A stretch of 46,858 bases of DNA from Candidatus Uhrbacteria bacterium (lineage in GTDB: Bacteria; Patescibacteriota; Patescibacteriia; UBA9934; GWF2-40-263): positions 1 through 46,858 of the forward strand of contig JACQWJ010000025.1 of assembly GCA_016209325.1 (NCBI GenBank). The letters run 5' to 3'. Below the pieces are notes generated by a model that did no database searches, had not been told where the DNA came from, and saw nothing but the letters and a program-made list of their open reading frames with translations. The translations under genes were made by a program, and so were the position numbers. Positions 15,263-22,240 of the stretch are shown here, piece after piece (position 1 is the first letter of the stretch; every line of letters begins with the position of its first letter).

Positions 15263-15940
15263 ATGCCTTTCGTCCATAACGCCGCGTCATCGTTGGTTTT
15301 TTCCTTGAACCGTTTACTCCATCCGGTTGTTTACATGCATTTTCGCGTCCATTGGGTCGCAGGCGTGGACGTGCTGTCGGACCACCCTTTGGTTCAAAAG
15401 GCCTACCGCCGCGCGCGCAAGCTGCACGCGGGTCAGCAACGCAAGGACGAAGTGACGCCGTTCATCGTCCACCCAGTTCGCGTCGCGCTCATCCTGCAGG
15501 AGGCCGGATCGGTTCCGGAGGTCGTCGCTGCGGCGCTGCTCCACGATACCGTCGAGGACACGTCATACACCCCCGACCGCCTGCGTCGGGATTTTGGGGA
15601 AATGATCCATGGCATTGTCCTGGCATGTACCGAAGATCAGGGTATTCCGGATTGGCGCTCCCGCAAGGAACGCCTTCTGGCTCAGGTGCGGGGAGCCTCG
15701 GATGAAGCACGTCTCTTGAAGGCCGCCGATGTGCTGGCCAACATGCGTAATCTCCTCGATGGTTTGCGTGTGACAAACGGGGCGTTTTGGGCCAAGTTTC
15801 TGGGGCAGCCCGAAGATTATCTTTGGTATTACCGTCAGGTCTACGATATCGCCTCCGACATCCTGCCCAACCCCATGCGGTCGGATTTTCTCCAAGGCAT
15901 TCAGGAGCTGGAAAGTGCAATGCGCGTTTCGGACCTTTGA
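15263..15940 (+). CDS. HD-domain phosphohydrolase, ppGpp-hydrolase-like
   Basis: After about 35 residues the HD fold of the RelA/SpoT/MESH1 type begins: AYRRARKLHAGQQRKD, PFIVHPVRVALIL (first metal His), ALLHDTVEDT (HD pair), then LLKAADVLANMRNL (last Asp). These positions match the Mn2+-dependent (p)ppGpp 3'-hydrolase core. No synthetase, TGS or ACT domain follows in the 225 residues, so it would be a small alarmone hydrolase or another nucleotide phosphohydrolase. It is 6 bp after the YbhB gene and likely in the same transcript. The exact start is uncertain; an internal ATG at about residue 25 is possible. Confidence 0.8.
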   Translation: MPFVHNAASSLVFSLNRLLHPVVYMHFRVHWVAGVDVLSDHPLVQKAYRRARKLHAGQQRKDEVTPFIVHPVRVALILQEAGSVPEVVAAALLHDTVEDTSYTPDRLRRDFGEMIHGIVLACTEDQGIPDWRSRKERLLAQVRGASDEARLLKAADVLANMRNLLDGLRVTNGAFWAKFLGQPEDYLWYYRQVYDIASDILPNPMRSDFLQGIQELESAMRVSDL

Positions 15941-16036
15941 TGGCAAGGCGTTTGTGTTAGGACGGCGTTTTGTAACATCTCTTCCCCTGCGTAACGGAAC
16001 GAGTCGTTTTTTCGTTTGAACAAAGGACGTCTTTTC

Positions 16037-18340
16037 GTGGATTTATCTTTTCTTATGTCTGTCTTGCATCCCGCACGTCCTTCCATGTTCGTTGTTTCCG
16101 CCGTCCTGTTCATCCTGGCGTCCGTCTGTGCGGCTGTTCCGGTCCATGCCGCCGGTTGGGCAGCCCAGGAATCCCCGACCGGTCGTAACTTGTATGCGAT
16201 TGACATTTCCGAATCCGTCGGCTATGCCGTCGGGCAAAGCGGCGTCATCGCCTATACGAAGGATGGGGGGAAGAATTGGGAAACGGGAAAAAGCTCCGTC
16301 CGCGATGACCTGTACGGCGTCGCGTTCATGGGTTCCAAGACGGGCGTGGCGGTCGGGGACGCGGGGACCATCCTACGGACCGAGAACAGTGGCTCTTCCT
16401 GGACGGAAATCGCCGTTGCTGGCCTTTCGGAAGATCTCCGGGCCGTGCGCATGGCCACGTCGTCGGCTGGCTACGCGGTCGGGGAAGGCGGTCTCATCCT
16501 GAAGACCGAGGACGGCGGGAAGACATGGAAGGAGCAGGACGTGTCCACGGACGAGGACCTGTTCGATGTCACGGCGCCTCGTTCGGACGCTTCGCGCGTC
16601 TGGGCCGTCGGGCGCAACGGCACGATCGTCGCCACAGCGGACGGCGGCAAGACTTGGAAGCTGCAGAAATCGGGGACCTCTCAGGACCTGTATGCCGCAT
16701 CCGCGCCTACGTCCTCCGCCGTCTGGGCGGCGGGCGAAGGCGACCAAATCCTCAAGTCGTCCGACGGCGGATCGACCTGGTCCGAATTTGATGCGGACGG
16801 CCTGTCTTCCGGGGAAGACGTCAACGACGTGACCTTTCTTTCTTCCTCCAAGGGGATGCTCGAAGGAAGCGAGGGTACGCATCTCCAGACGGACGACGGC
16901 GGGAAGACATGGGAAGAGGTGGAGATTGACGACGGTCCCGTGTTCCAGCGCGCGACCTATGCCGCGGAAGACCTTCGCTGGGCCGTGGGCGAGGAAGGCG
17001 CCATCTACCGCTATGACGCCGAATCTCCGTCCAAGCCCGGAAATTTCGCCCTTACGGACGCGTCCTTGACGACCGATGACGAGCCTGTCTTTACCTGGTC
17101 CGCCTCGACCGACGGTGAGTCAGCTATTGAGACCTACGAATTCAAGCTGGACTCTGCGTCCTATAAGGACATTGGAAACAAGACGAGCTACGCGGTTTCC
17201 GAGCTGGAAGCGGGTTTCCACACGGCCCGCGTTCGGGCTGTCGACCGGGCTGGCAACGCGGGCGAAGAAGCGAAGCTTACGTTTACTGTCTCGTCTTCCG
17301 CTTCCGGAAACGTCTCGGTATCCGACGTTTCCCCGACCTCGGCCAAGCTCAAGGTCGCGACGACGTTTTCGGTTAGGCCCAAGGGGTTCGGATCCGGGCT
17401 TTCCTGCCGCCTTACCATTGACGACAAGGACGTTGGGGCAATGGAGGATGAGAAGAATTCGGACCTGTTCAGCCTGTCGCACACCTTTTTCGCCGTCGGA
17501 ACCTACAAGCTGCAGGTTTTCTGCAAGGATAACGGCGGCCACAAGGCTTCCAGCTCGGTTGAGCGGGTGACTGTCAGCTCTTCGGACGCTGCGGCGCCGA
17601 GCGTGAGCGCTGTCACGCCATCGACGGCGGTGAAGGGGGTTGCCGTGACGTTGTCCGCCGACGTTTCCGACAACGTGAAAGTCGCGTCCTGCAGCCTGTA
17701 CCTGGACGGAAAGAACACCGCGGCCATGGCCGTCGCTTCCGGCCGTGCGACCGTCAAGCAGACATTTCAAACCGCGGGTTCCTATGTCGTTTACGCGCGC
17801 TGCGCGGACGCGAACGGGAACGCCGCGAACGGGCCGTCTTCCTCCCTCGCCGTCCTCGCGTCCTCGACTAACGCCGCCCCCGGGGACTTGCTCAAGATGG
17901 GCTGCGGCGCGAATGTGGAGGTCAACGATCCCTGCACGGCCGTCTACTTCTACGGTCCCGACGGCAAGCGCCACGCGTTTCCGAACGAGCGCGTCTTCAG
18001 CGCCTGGTACAAGAATTTCGACGGCTTGGTCATCGTCACGTCCGACGTCATGGCCTCCATCCCCCTCGGACGGAACGTCACCCAGCCTCCGGGAAAGCGT
18101 CTGGTCAAGTTCTGGTCCCAGAATACGGTGTACGCCCTGACGCGCGGCGGCGTCCTGCGCCCGATCGCGAACGGCGACATCGCGGCCGCCCTGTACGGCT
18201 CCTCCTGGCCGGAGCTCATCGACGACGTGAACGACGTCTTCTTCGGCAATTACAAGGTCGGGGAAGTGATTGACAGTTCCAAGGACTACGACCGCAAGGT
18301 GGAGGAGAAGTCAGTTAGCGGCCTTGGGGACAATTTTTAA
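16037..18340 (+). CDS. secreted Ycf48/BNR-propeller surface protein with C-terminal surface domain
   Basis: GTG 16037 is preferred because AAAGGA lies 9 bases upstream; TTG 16016 and ATG 16055 are alternatives. A signal peptide (FVVSAVLFILASVCAAVPVHA) ends at about 38. Six BNR/Ycf48-type blades follow to about 320, each with a DGGKTW-like turn (KDGGKNW, EDGGKTW, ADGGKTW, SDGGSTW, DDGGKTW). Then come an FN3-like module (about 325-420) and two Ig-like modules with single Cys pairs. The last 120 residues (GPDGKRHAFPNERVFSAWY, IPLGRNV, GKRLVKFWSQ, DDVNDVFFGNY) match the N-terminal domain of the S-layer-like protein. It probably belongs to the cell surface; no enzyme motif. Confidence 0.8.
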   Translation: MDLSFLMSVLHPARPSMFVVSAVLFILASVCAAVPVHAAGWAAQESPTGRNLYAIDISESVGYAVGQSGVIAYTKDGGKNWETGKSSVRDDLYGVAFMGSKTGVAVGDAGTILRTENSGSSWTEIAVAGLSEDLRAVRMATSSAGYAVGEGGLILKTEDGGKTWKEQDVSTDEDLFDVTAPRSDASRVWAVGRNGTIVATADGGKTWKLQKSGTSQDLYAASAPTSSAVWAAGEGDQILKSSDGGSTWSEFDADGLSSGEDVNDVTFLSSSKGMLEGSEGTHLQTDDGGKTWEEVEIDDGPVFQRATYAAEDLRWAVGEEGAIYRYDAESPSKPGNFALTDASLTTDDEPVFTWSASTDGESAIETYEFKLDSASYKDIGNKTSYAVSELEAGFHTARVRAVDRAGNAGEEAKLTFTVSSSASGNVSVSDVSPTSAKLKVATTFSVRPKGFGSGLSCRLTIDDKDVGAMEDEKNSDLFSLSHTFFAVGTYKLQVFCKDNGGHKASSSVERVTVSSSDAAAPSVSAVTPSTAVKGVAVTLSADVSDNVKVASCSLYLDGKNTAAMAVASGRATVKQTFQTAGSYVVYARCADANGNAANGPSSSLAVLASSTNAAPGDLLKMGCGANVEVNDPCTAVYFYGPDGKRHAFPNERVFSAWYKNFDGLVIVTSDVMASIPLGRNVTQPPGKRLVKFWSQNTVYALTRGGVLRPIANGDIAAALYGSSWPELIDDVNDVFFGNYKVGEVIDSSKDYDRKVEEKSVSGLGDNF

Positions 18341-18417
18341 TCTGTTGATCGGAAGCGGTGTCAGCGCGAGTACCGTTTTTCCGTTTCCAACGCCATGCCC
18401 CCATGTGTTTCTCACGC

Positions 18418-18446
18418 TTGTTCCCCCATTCTTTTTTTGGTATGCT
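18418..18446 (+). promoter_or_regulatory. extended -10 promoter before the 18.5-kb small genes
   Basis: TTGTTC (18418-18423) is followed after 17 bp by TATGCT (18441-18446), which is preceded by TGG, an extended -10 feature. The start site would be near 18453, about 65 bases before the TTG start at 18519. Confidence 0.45.
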
Positions 18447-18518
18447 ACCTCCGTTACTTGTACGTTCAGACAAAAATTGTCCGTTTAACGTCTGCCTATG
18501 ATCGAAGGAGGAACCTCG

Positions 18519-18734
18519 TTGGATTTCATTTCCGCTCATCCCGAAGCGTCTCCCGACGCCGAGCGCGTCCGCACGGAGATGGAAGAGGCGCTGGCGGAAG
18601 TCTTGGATACAGGCGTTTTCGGATCCCCCGAACACCGCGTCGCGGCCTGTCTTGGCTCGCTGTGCCTTGATTTGCCCCGTTGCGACAGCGTCCTGGATAC
18701 CCTGTTTCCCGTTCCCGGTGCCGCGCATGCGTGA
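18519..18734 (+). CDS. small acidic protein, unknown (TTG start)
   Basis: A textbook Shine-Dalgarno (AAGGAGG, 18505-18511) sits 7 bases before TTG 18519, while the in-frame ATG at 18498 has none and would place the Shine-Dalgarno inside the gene; TTG is therefore the likely start. The 71-residue product is acidic and helical (ERVRTEMEEALAEVL) with two Cys in SLCLDLPRCDS. No membrane helix. Its last 8 bases overlap the next gene, so the pair is probably co-translated. Family unknown. Confidence 0.6.
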   Translation: MDFISAHPEASPDAERVRTEMEEALAEVLDTGVFGSPEHRVAACLGSLCLDLPRCDSVLDTLFPVPGAAHA

Positions 18735-19032
18735 AGATATGGTTGAACATGATTCCACGGAGACACAGCGACTTCTCGTCATTTTTGAACGCCTTCAGGT
18801 CGGAGAAGGGACGCGCGGGGAGATGCTGGCCTTTTATCATCAATTGTCGCCTCCCAAGCAGGAACGCGTTTTACGCGTCCTGGAAGCGGAGGATCCGGAC
18901 ATCGCACGGCTCATCGTCGCGACAGTCCCAAAAATGCGAGCCGTGTTGGAGGGGAGGGGTACATCCCCCCGCACGTTCGTCCAGTCGGTCATGACTGTCT
19001 TGAAAAATCTAACACCGCATCGCGATGTCTGA
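18727..19032 (+). CDS. small helical protein, unknown
   Basis: The product is 101 residues from ATG 18727, which lies inside the end of the preceding gene (8-bp overlap). It is helical and soluble (TQRLLVIFERLQVGEGTRGE, LSPPKQERVLRVLEAEDPDI, LIVATVPKMRAVL). The overlap and the 6-bp gap to nadM suggest one transcript of three genes. No recognised domain; the protein could be a partner of the 71-residue acidic protein. Confidence 0.6.
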   Translation: MREDMVEHDSTETQRLLVIFERLQVGEGTRGEMLAFYHQLSPPKQERVLRVLEAEDPDIARLIVATVPKMRAVLEGRGTSPRTFVQSVMTVLKNLTPHRDV

Positions 19033-19038
19033 CGCCTT

Positions 19039-19548
19039 ATGCCCAATACCTGCCTGTTTATCGGACGCTTCCAGCCATTCCACAATGGCCACCTCATCGT
19101 GCTGAAAGGTATGGTGAAGCTGTGCAAAAGGATCGTGATTGGTATCGGCAGTCCGCATGAGTCCGGTACGGCTGAGAGCCCGTTTTCCTCCGCGGAACGG
19201 CACGACATGATCCAACGCGCGCTCCAGGGTGTGGACCTCATCCCCCTCCACGACATCAGTCTCGTCGACATGCCGGATGGAGAGGACGACGCCGCATGGG
19301 CCAAACGCTGCCTCGAGCTCGCCGGCGGCGACGTCGCCAAGGTCTGGACGGGAAACGCCTGGACTCAGAAGAGTTTTGAAGCGATCAACGTTCCGGTTCA
19401 GGCCATAAAGGAAGTCCCCGGCATTAGTGCCACCGAAGTCCGCCGTCGTATGACTGCGGGGGAGGATTGGAAAAAACTGGTCCCCCCGGAAGTCGCGGAA
19501 TTCATTGCCTCGGTTGAAGGTGTCGAGCGGATGCAGAAGTTTGGTTAG
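19039..19548 (+). CDS. nadM: nicotinamide-nucleotide adenylyltransferase, NadM type
   Basis: The enzyme joins NMN (or NaMN) with ATP to give NAD+ or its acid form. The nucleotidyltransferase signature GRFQPFHNGHL (HxGH motif) is at about residues 9-19 and the second ATP-binding motif GISATEVRRRM at about 142-152, in the archaeal-type NadM arrangement. VIGIGSPHESGT and ERHDMIQRAL between them also fit. Its length of 169 residues is typical for NadM, which lacks extra domains. It closes the small-gene cluster before uvrB; a relation to repair (NAD-dependent ligase supply) would be speculation. Confidence 0.85.
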   Translation: MPNTCLFIGRFQPFHNGHLIVLKGMVKLCKRIVIGIGSPHESGTAESPFSSAERHDMIQRALQGVDLIPLHDISLVDMPDGEDDAAWAKRCLELAGGDVAKVWTGNAWTQKSFEAINVPVQAIKEVPGISATEVRRRMTAGEDWKKLVPPEVAEFIASVEGVERMQKFG

Positions 19549-19648
19549 ACCTCTTTTCGGGACCGTGTTACGATTTGCGTACAATTACCCTGATCCCACC
19601 CCCTAGAGACCTGGTCTTTTGGGGACGTTGCGTTTTCATGGATATGTT

Positions 19649-21787
19649 ATGCCTTTCCAGCTTACATCCGACTACCAGCCTGCCGGAGACCAGCCCAAGG
19701 CCATTCGGGAATTGACTGAAGGGCTTCAGGCCGGCGCGCGGCACCAGACCCTGCTTGGCGTGACCGGGTCGGGCAAGACCTTCACCATGGCGAACGTGAT
19801 TCAGCATATCCAGCGACCCACGCTCGTGATCGCGCACAACAAGACGCTCGCTGCCCAGCTGTGTAACGAGTTTCGGGAATTCTTTCCCCACAACGCGGTT
19901 GAGTACTTCGTCAGCTATTACGACTACTACCAGCCCGAGGCCTACCTGCCGCGCACGGACACCTACATTGAAAAGGAGGCCATGATCAACCAGGAGATCG
20001 ATCGGCTGCGCCACGCCGCCACTCAGGCGCTCCTGTCCCGCGAGGACGTCATCATCGTCTCTTCCGTTTCCTGCATCTACGGCTTGGGCTCTCCGAAAGA
20101 ATACGAGGCAACCGTGCTTCATTTGACCGTCGGGGACGCCGGCGTCACGCGCGAGGAAGTCCTCCACCGGCTGGTCGACATGCAGTTCGAGCGCACCACG
20201 GCCGACGTGGAGCGCGGCCATTTCCGCGCCCGCGGCGACGTGATCGAGGTCATGCCCGTCAACGAGGAGCGGCTGTACCGCATTCAGTTCGACGGCGGCC
20301 GGATCGGCGGCATCCAGCTTCTGGACGGGGTTTCGCGTCGGGAATGGGAACGCCCCCGCGACGTCTGGATCTTTCCGGCCAAGCATTACGTGGTCTCGCC
20401 ACTTCTGAAGGATCAGGCGCTCCGCAACATCGAGCGGGAGCTCGGGGAGCAGCTGGCGCAGTTCGACGCCGAGGGGAAGCTCCTTGAGGCCGAGCGCCTG
20501 AAGCGCCGTACGCGCTACGACCTCGAGATGATCCGCGAGGTGGGTTCCTGCAACGGCATCGAGAACTATTCGCGCCACTTCGACGGCCGCGCGATGGGCG
20601 ATCCGCCGTTCACGCTTCTCGACTACTTTCCGAAGGATTTCGTCGCCATGATCGACGAGTCGCATGTGACGATTCCGCAGGTCGGCGGCATGTACGAGGG
20701 GGACCAGGCGCGCAAGCGGACGCTGGTCGAGCACGGGTTCCGCCTGCCGTCCGCCCGTGACAACCGCCCGCTTACCTTCGCCGAGTTTGAGGCGCGCGTC
20801 GGCCGCGTGATTTTCACGAGCGCCACCCCGGGCCCGTATGAGCGCGCGAAGAGTTCGCGTGTCGTCGAGCAGAACATCCGCCCCACGGGCCTGGTCGATC
20901 CGGAAATCGACGTGCGCCCCGTGACTCCCGGCAAACCCCCTCTTGGCTCCCCCTTGATAAGGGGGGGAAACGCGATTTCCCCCCTGCCCGAGGGGGGGCA
21001 AGGGGGGGTGGGAGCCTGGGGTCAAGTCGACGACCTGATCGGCGAGATCAAGGACCGCGTCGCGAGGAACGAGCGGACCCTCGTGACGACGCTCACGAAG
21101 AAGATGGCCGAGGACCTGTCCGAGTTCCTGCGCGAGCAGGGCGTGAAGGTCCAGAACCTCCATTCGGACGTCGAAACCCTCGACCGCAGCACCAATCTGA
21201 CCGAGTTCCGCAAGGGAACCTACGACGTCCTCGTCGGCGTAAACCTGCTGCGCGAAGGTTTGGACCTGCCGGAAGTCACCTTGGTCGCCATTCTCGACGC
21301 GGACAAGGAAGGGTTCCTGCGCTCCGAGACGTCGCTCATCCAGACCATCGGCCGCGCGGCGCGCAACGTCCTCGGCCGGGTCATCCTGTACGCCGACAAC
21401 GTGACGGGGTCGCTGGAGCGCGCGTTACGCGAAACCAACCGTCGTCGCGAGATCCAGCTCGCCTACAACAAGGAACACGGCATCACGCCGAAGACCGTCG
21501 AGAAGAAAATCAGCGACATTCGCGATATGTTCGGCGGGCAAGGGGAATCGACGACCGAACAGATTCTCAAACTCGAGCTCACTGCGGACACGCGCGAGAT
21601 CGAGGAGGTCATCCGGTCCAAGGAATACGACATGAAGGAGGCGGCACGGCATCTCGACTTCGAGACCGCCGCCATCCTGCGCGACGAGATCGCGCTCCTG
21701 CAAAAAGAGTTGGATCAGAAGACGAAAAAATCCACGGTGCCGAAGAAGCGGAAGAAAGACGTACCTTCGGATTCATTGGATGCATGA
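19649..21787 (+). CDS. uvrB: excinuclease ABC subunit B
   Basis: UvrB is the damage-verifying helicase-like subunit of nucleotide excision repair. From ATG 19649 (712 residues): Walker A GVTGSGKT, the YYDYYQPEAYLP beta-hairpin used for damage probing, DESHVTIPQ (DEAD-box equivalent), LLREGLDLPEV, QTIGRAARN (motif VI) and a C-terminal UVR domain (DFETAAILRDEIALLQKEL) for UvrC contact. Everything expected is present. Between EVRP-like and QVDDLIGEI at about 428-456 is an extra Gly/Pro-rich insert coded by a palindromic repeat, absent from normal UvrB. No strong Shine-Dalgarno. Confidence 0.97.
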   Translation: MPFQLTSDYQPAGDQPKAIRELTEGLQAGARHQTLLGVTGSGKTFTMANVIQHIQRPTLVIAHNKTLAAQLCNEFREFFPHNAVEYFVSYYDYYQPEAYLPRTDTYIEKEAMINQEIDRLRHAATQALLSREDVIIVSSVSCIYGLGSPKEYEATVLHLTVGDAGVTREEVLHRLVDMQFERTTADVERGHFRARGDVIEVMPVNEERLYRIQFDGGRIGGIQLLDGVSRREWERPRDVWIFPAKHYVVSPLLKDQALRNIERELGEQLAQFDAEGKLLEAERLKRRTRYDLEMIREVGSCNGIENYSRHFDGRAMGDPPFTLLDYFPKDFVAMIDESHVTIPQVGGMYEGDQARKRTLVEHGFRLPSARDNRPLTFAEFEARVGRVIFTSATPGPYERAKSSRVVEQNIRPTGLVDPEIDVRPVTPGKPPLGSPLIRGGNAISPLPEGGQGGVGAWGQVDDLIGEIKDRVARNERTLVTTLTKKMAEDLSEFLREQGVKVQNLHSDVETLDRSTNLTEFRKGTYDVLVGVNLLREGLDLPEVTLVAILDADKEGFLRSETSLIQTIGRAARNVLGRVILYADNVTGSLERALRETNRRREIQLAYNKEHGITPKTVEKKISDIRDMFGGQGESTTEQILKLELTADTREIEEVIRSKEYDMKEAARHLDFETAAILRDEIALLQKELDQKTKKSTVPKKRKKDVPSDSLDA
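20930..21016. repeat. palindromic element inserted in frame in uvrB
   Basis: An 87-bp GC-rich segment begins GGCAAACCCCC and contains GGCTCCCCC...GGTGGGAGCC end pairing, CCCCCTT-GAT-AAGGGGG and CCCCCC-TGCCCGA-GGGGGG stems. It is translated as an insert of about 29 residues (includes SPLIRGGNAISPL and GGQGGVGAWG) between two strictly conserved UvrB blocks. Same family as the copies in uvrA, uvrC and the 2.7-kb gap. Confidence 0.85.
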
Positions 21788-21794
21788 TGTTCCT

Positions 21795-21923
21795 TGAGAC
21801 TGTAGAAAAATGAAAAACATGGGGCTCTTTTATCACTTTTGACTTTTTCACTGCGCAAATACGGCCTTGTATTCTGTTGATTCCGCAGAATGTCATTTCG
21901 AAAAATATTTTTCTACAGTCTCA
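21795..21923. mobile_element. 129-bp MITE-like element with perfect 17-bp terminal repeats
   Basis: TGAGACTGTAGAAAAAT (21795-21811) is repeated exactly, inverted, at 21907-21923. The interior is AT-rich, has no ORF of note, and carries an inner AATAC/GTATT hairpin. It lies 7 bp after the uvrB stop. No flanking target duplication is evident. A third copy of the end sequence occurs alone at 45130 near the recombinase fragment. Confidence 0.75.
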
Positions 21924-21940
21924 CGGTAAAAATTCACTCC

Positions 21941-21983
21941 AAACCAAACCCCGCCAATCCCGAGGAAGGTCTGGATGGCGGGG
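21941..21983 (-). terminator. probable terminator of the tRNA-like transcript
   Basis: Read on the minus strand, CCCCGCCA pairs with TGGCGGGG (8 bp, extended by TCC/GGA) and is followed by TTTGGTTTGG. The T-tract is interrupted, so termination strength is uncertain, but it sits about 20 bases after the 3' end of the tRNA-like gene. Confidence 0.45.
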
Positions 21984-22000
21984 CGGCTGGTCCCGGGATT

Positions 22001-22074
22001 TGGACCTGACGGGATTTGAACCCGTAATTTCCGTTGTCAACGCGGACGAAGTTGCCAGTTACTTCCACAGGCCC
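22001..22074 (-). tRNA. tRNA-like gene, identity uncertain (loop reads UGA or GAC)
   Basis: On the minus strand 74 nt fold as a cloverleaf: acceptor GGGCCTG/CAGGTCC (one G-U), D stem GAAG/CTTC, T arm ACGGG-TTCAAAT-CCCGT, discriminator A, no encoded CCA. The anticodon stem TCCGC/ACGGA has one C-A mismatch and loop GTTGACA, giving UGA (Ser), but the 4-nt variable loop is wrong for serine tRNA and position 37 is C. In another register TTGACAA would give GAC (Val) with a poorly paired stem. Position 14 is T instead of A. It may be a degenerate or repurposed tRNA. Promoter and complementary leader lie upstream. Confidence 0.55.
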
Positions 22075-22177
22075 GAGTCCTTCCCGGGGCGAATAAACAA
22101 AAAGATCCCTCGCCTGTATGGGGGAGGAATCTATTTGTGACAACGGGAACAAATTCCATGTGGAACTTCGTCCGCTT
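22075..22177 (-). ncRNA. leader RNA complementary to the tRNA-like sequence
   Basis: The transcript from the promoter at 22184-22212 should start near 22177. Its first bases include GCGGACGAAGTT (22175-22164), a perfect complement of tRNA-like nt 22-33, then CCGTTGTCA (22146-22138), a perfect complement of nt 36-44. Between these and the tRNA-like 5' end is a hairpin (GATTCCTCC...GGCGAGGGATC, 22132-22105) followed by TTTTTGTTT, terminator-like. No protein frame of merit covers the region on either strand. It is assigned as noncoding from structure alone. Confidence 0.45.
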
Positions 22178-22183
22178 AAACCT

Positions 22184-22212
22184 ATTGCACCATAAAGAAA
22201 TGCGTTTGTCAA
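22184..22212 (-). promoter_or_regulatory. promoter of the tRNA-like transcript
   Basis: On the minus strand a perfect TTGACA (22212-22207) lies 17 bp before TGCAAT (22189-22184). Transcription would run away from uvrA, beginning immediately before the segment complementary to the tRNA-like gene. Confidence 0.6.
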
Positions 22213-22240
22213 TCCTCCAGCTGTTGAAAAATCACGCGAT

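Noticed and set aside
19568-21163. 531-residue minus-strand ORF opposite uvrB
   Set aside because: Antisense shadow of an unambiguous uvrB; low-complexity Leu/Val/Arg/Gly composition without domains.
21877-22140. 87-residue plus-strand ORF between uvrB and uvrA
   Set aside because: It runs through the MITE end, the terminator and the antisense of the tRNA-like gene; the sequence is explained by those elements.
22001-22240. tmRNA (ssrA) candidate
   Set aside because: The T-arm and acceptor resemble a tmRNA 3' end and GACGGGATTTG resembles a 5' motif on the other strand, but there is no ANDENYALAA-like tag and the acceptor halves are only 74 nt apart.
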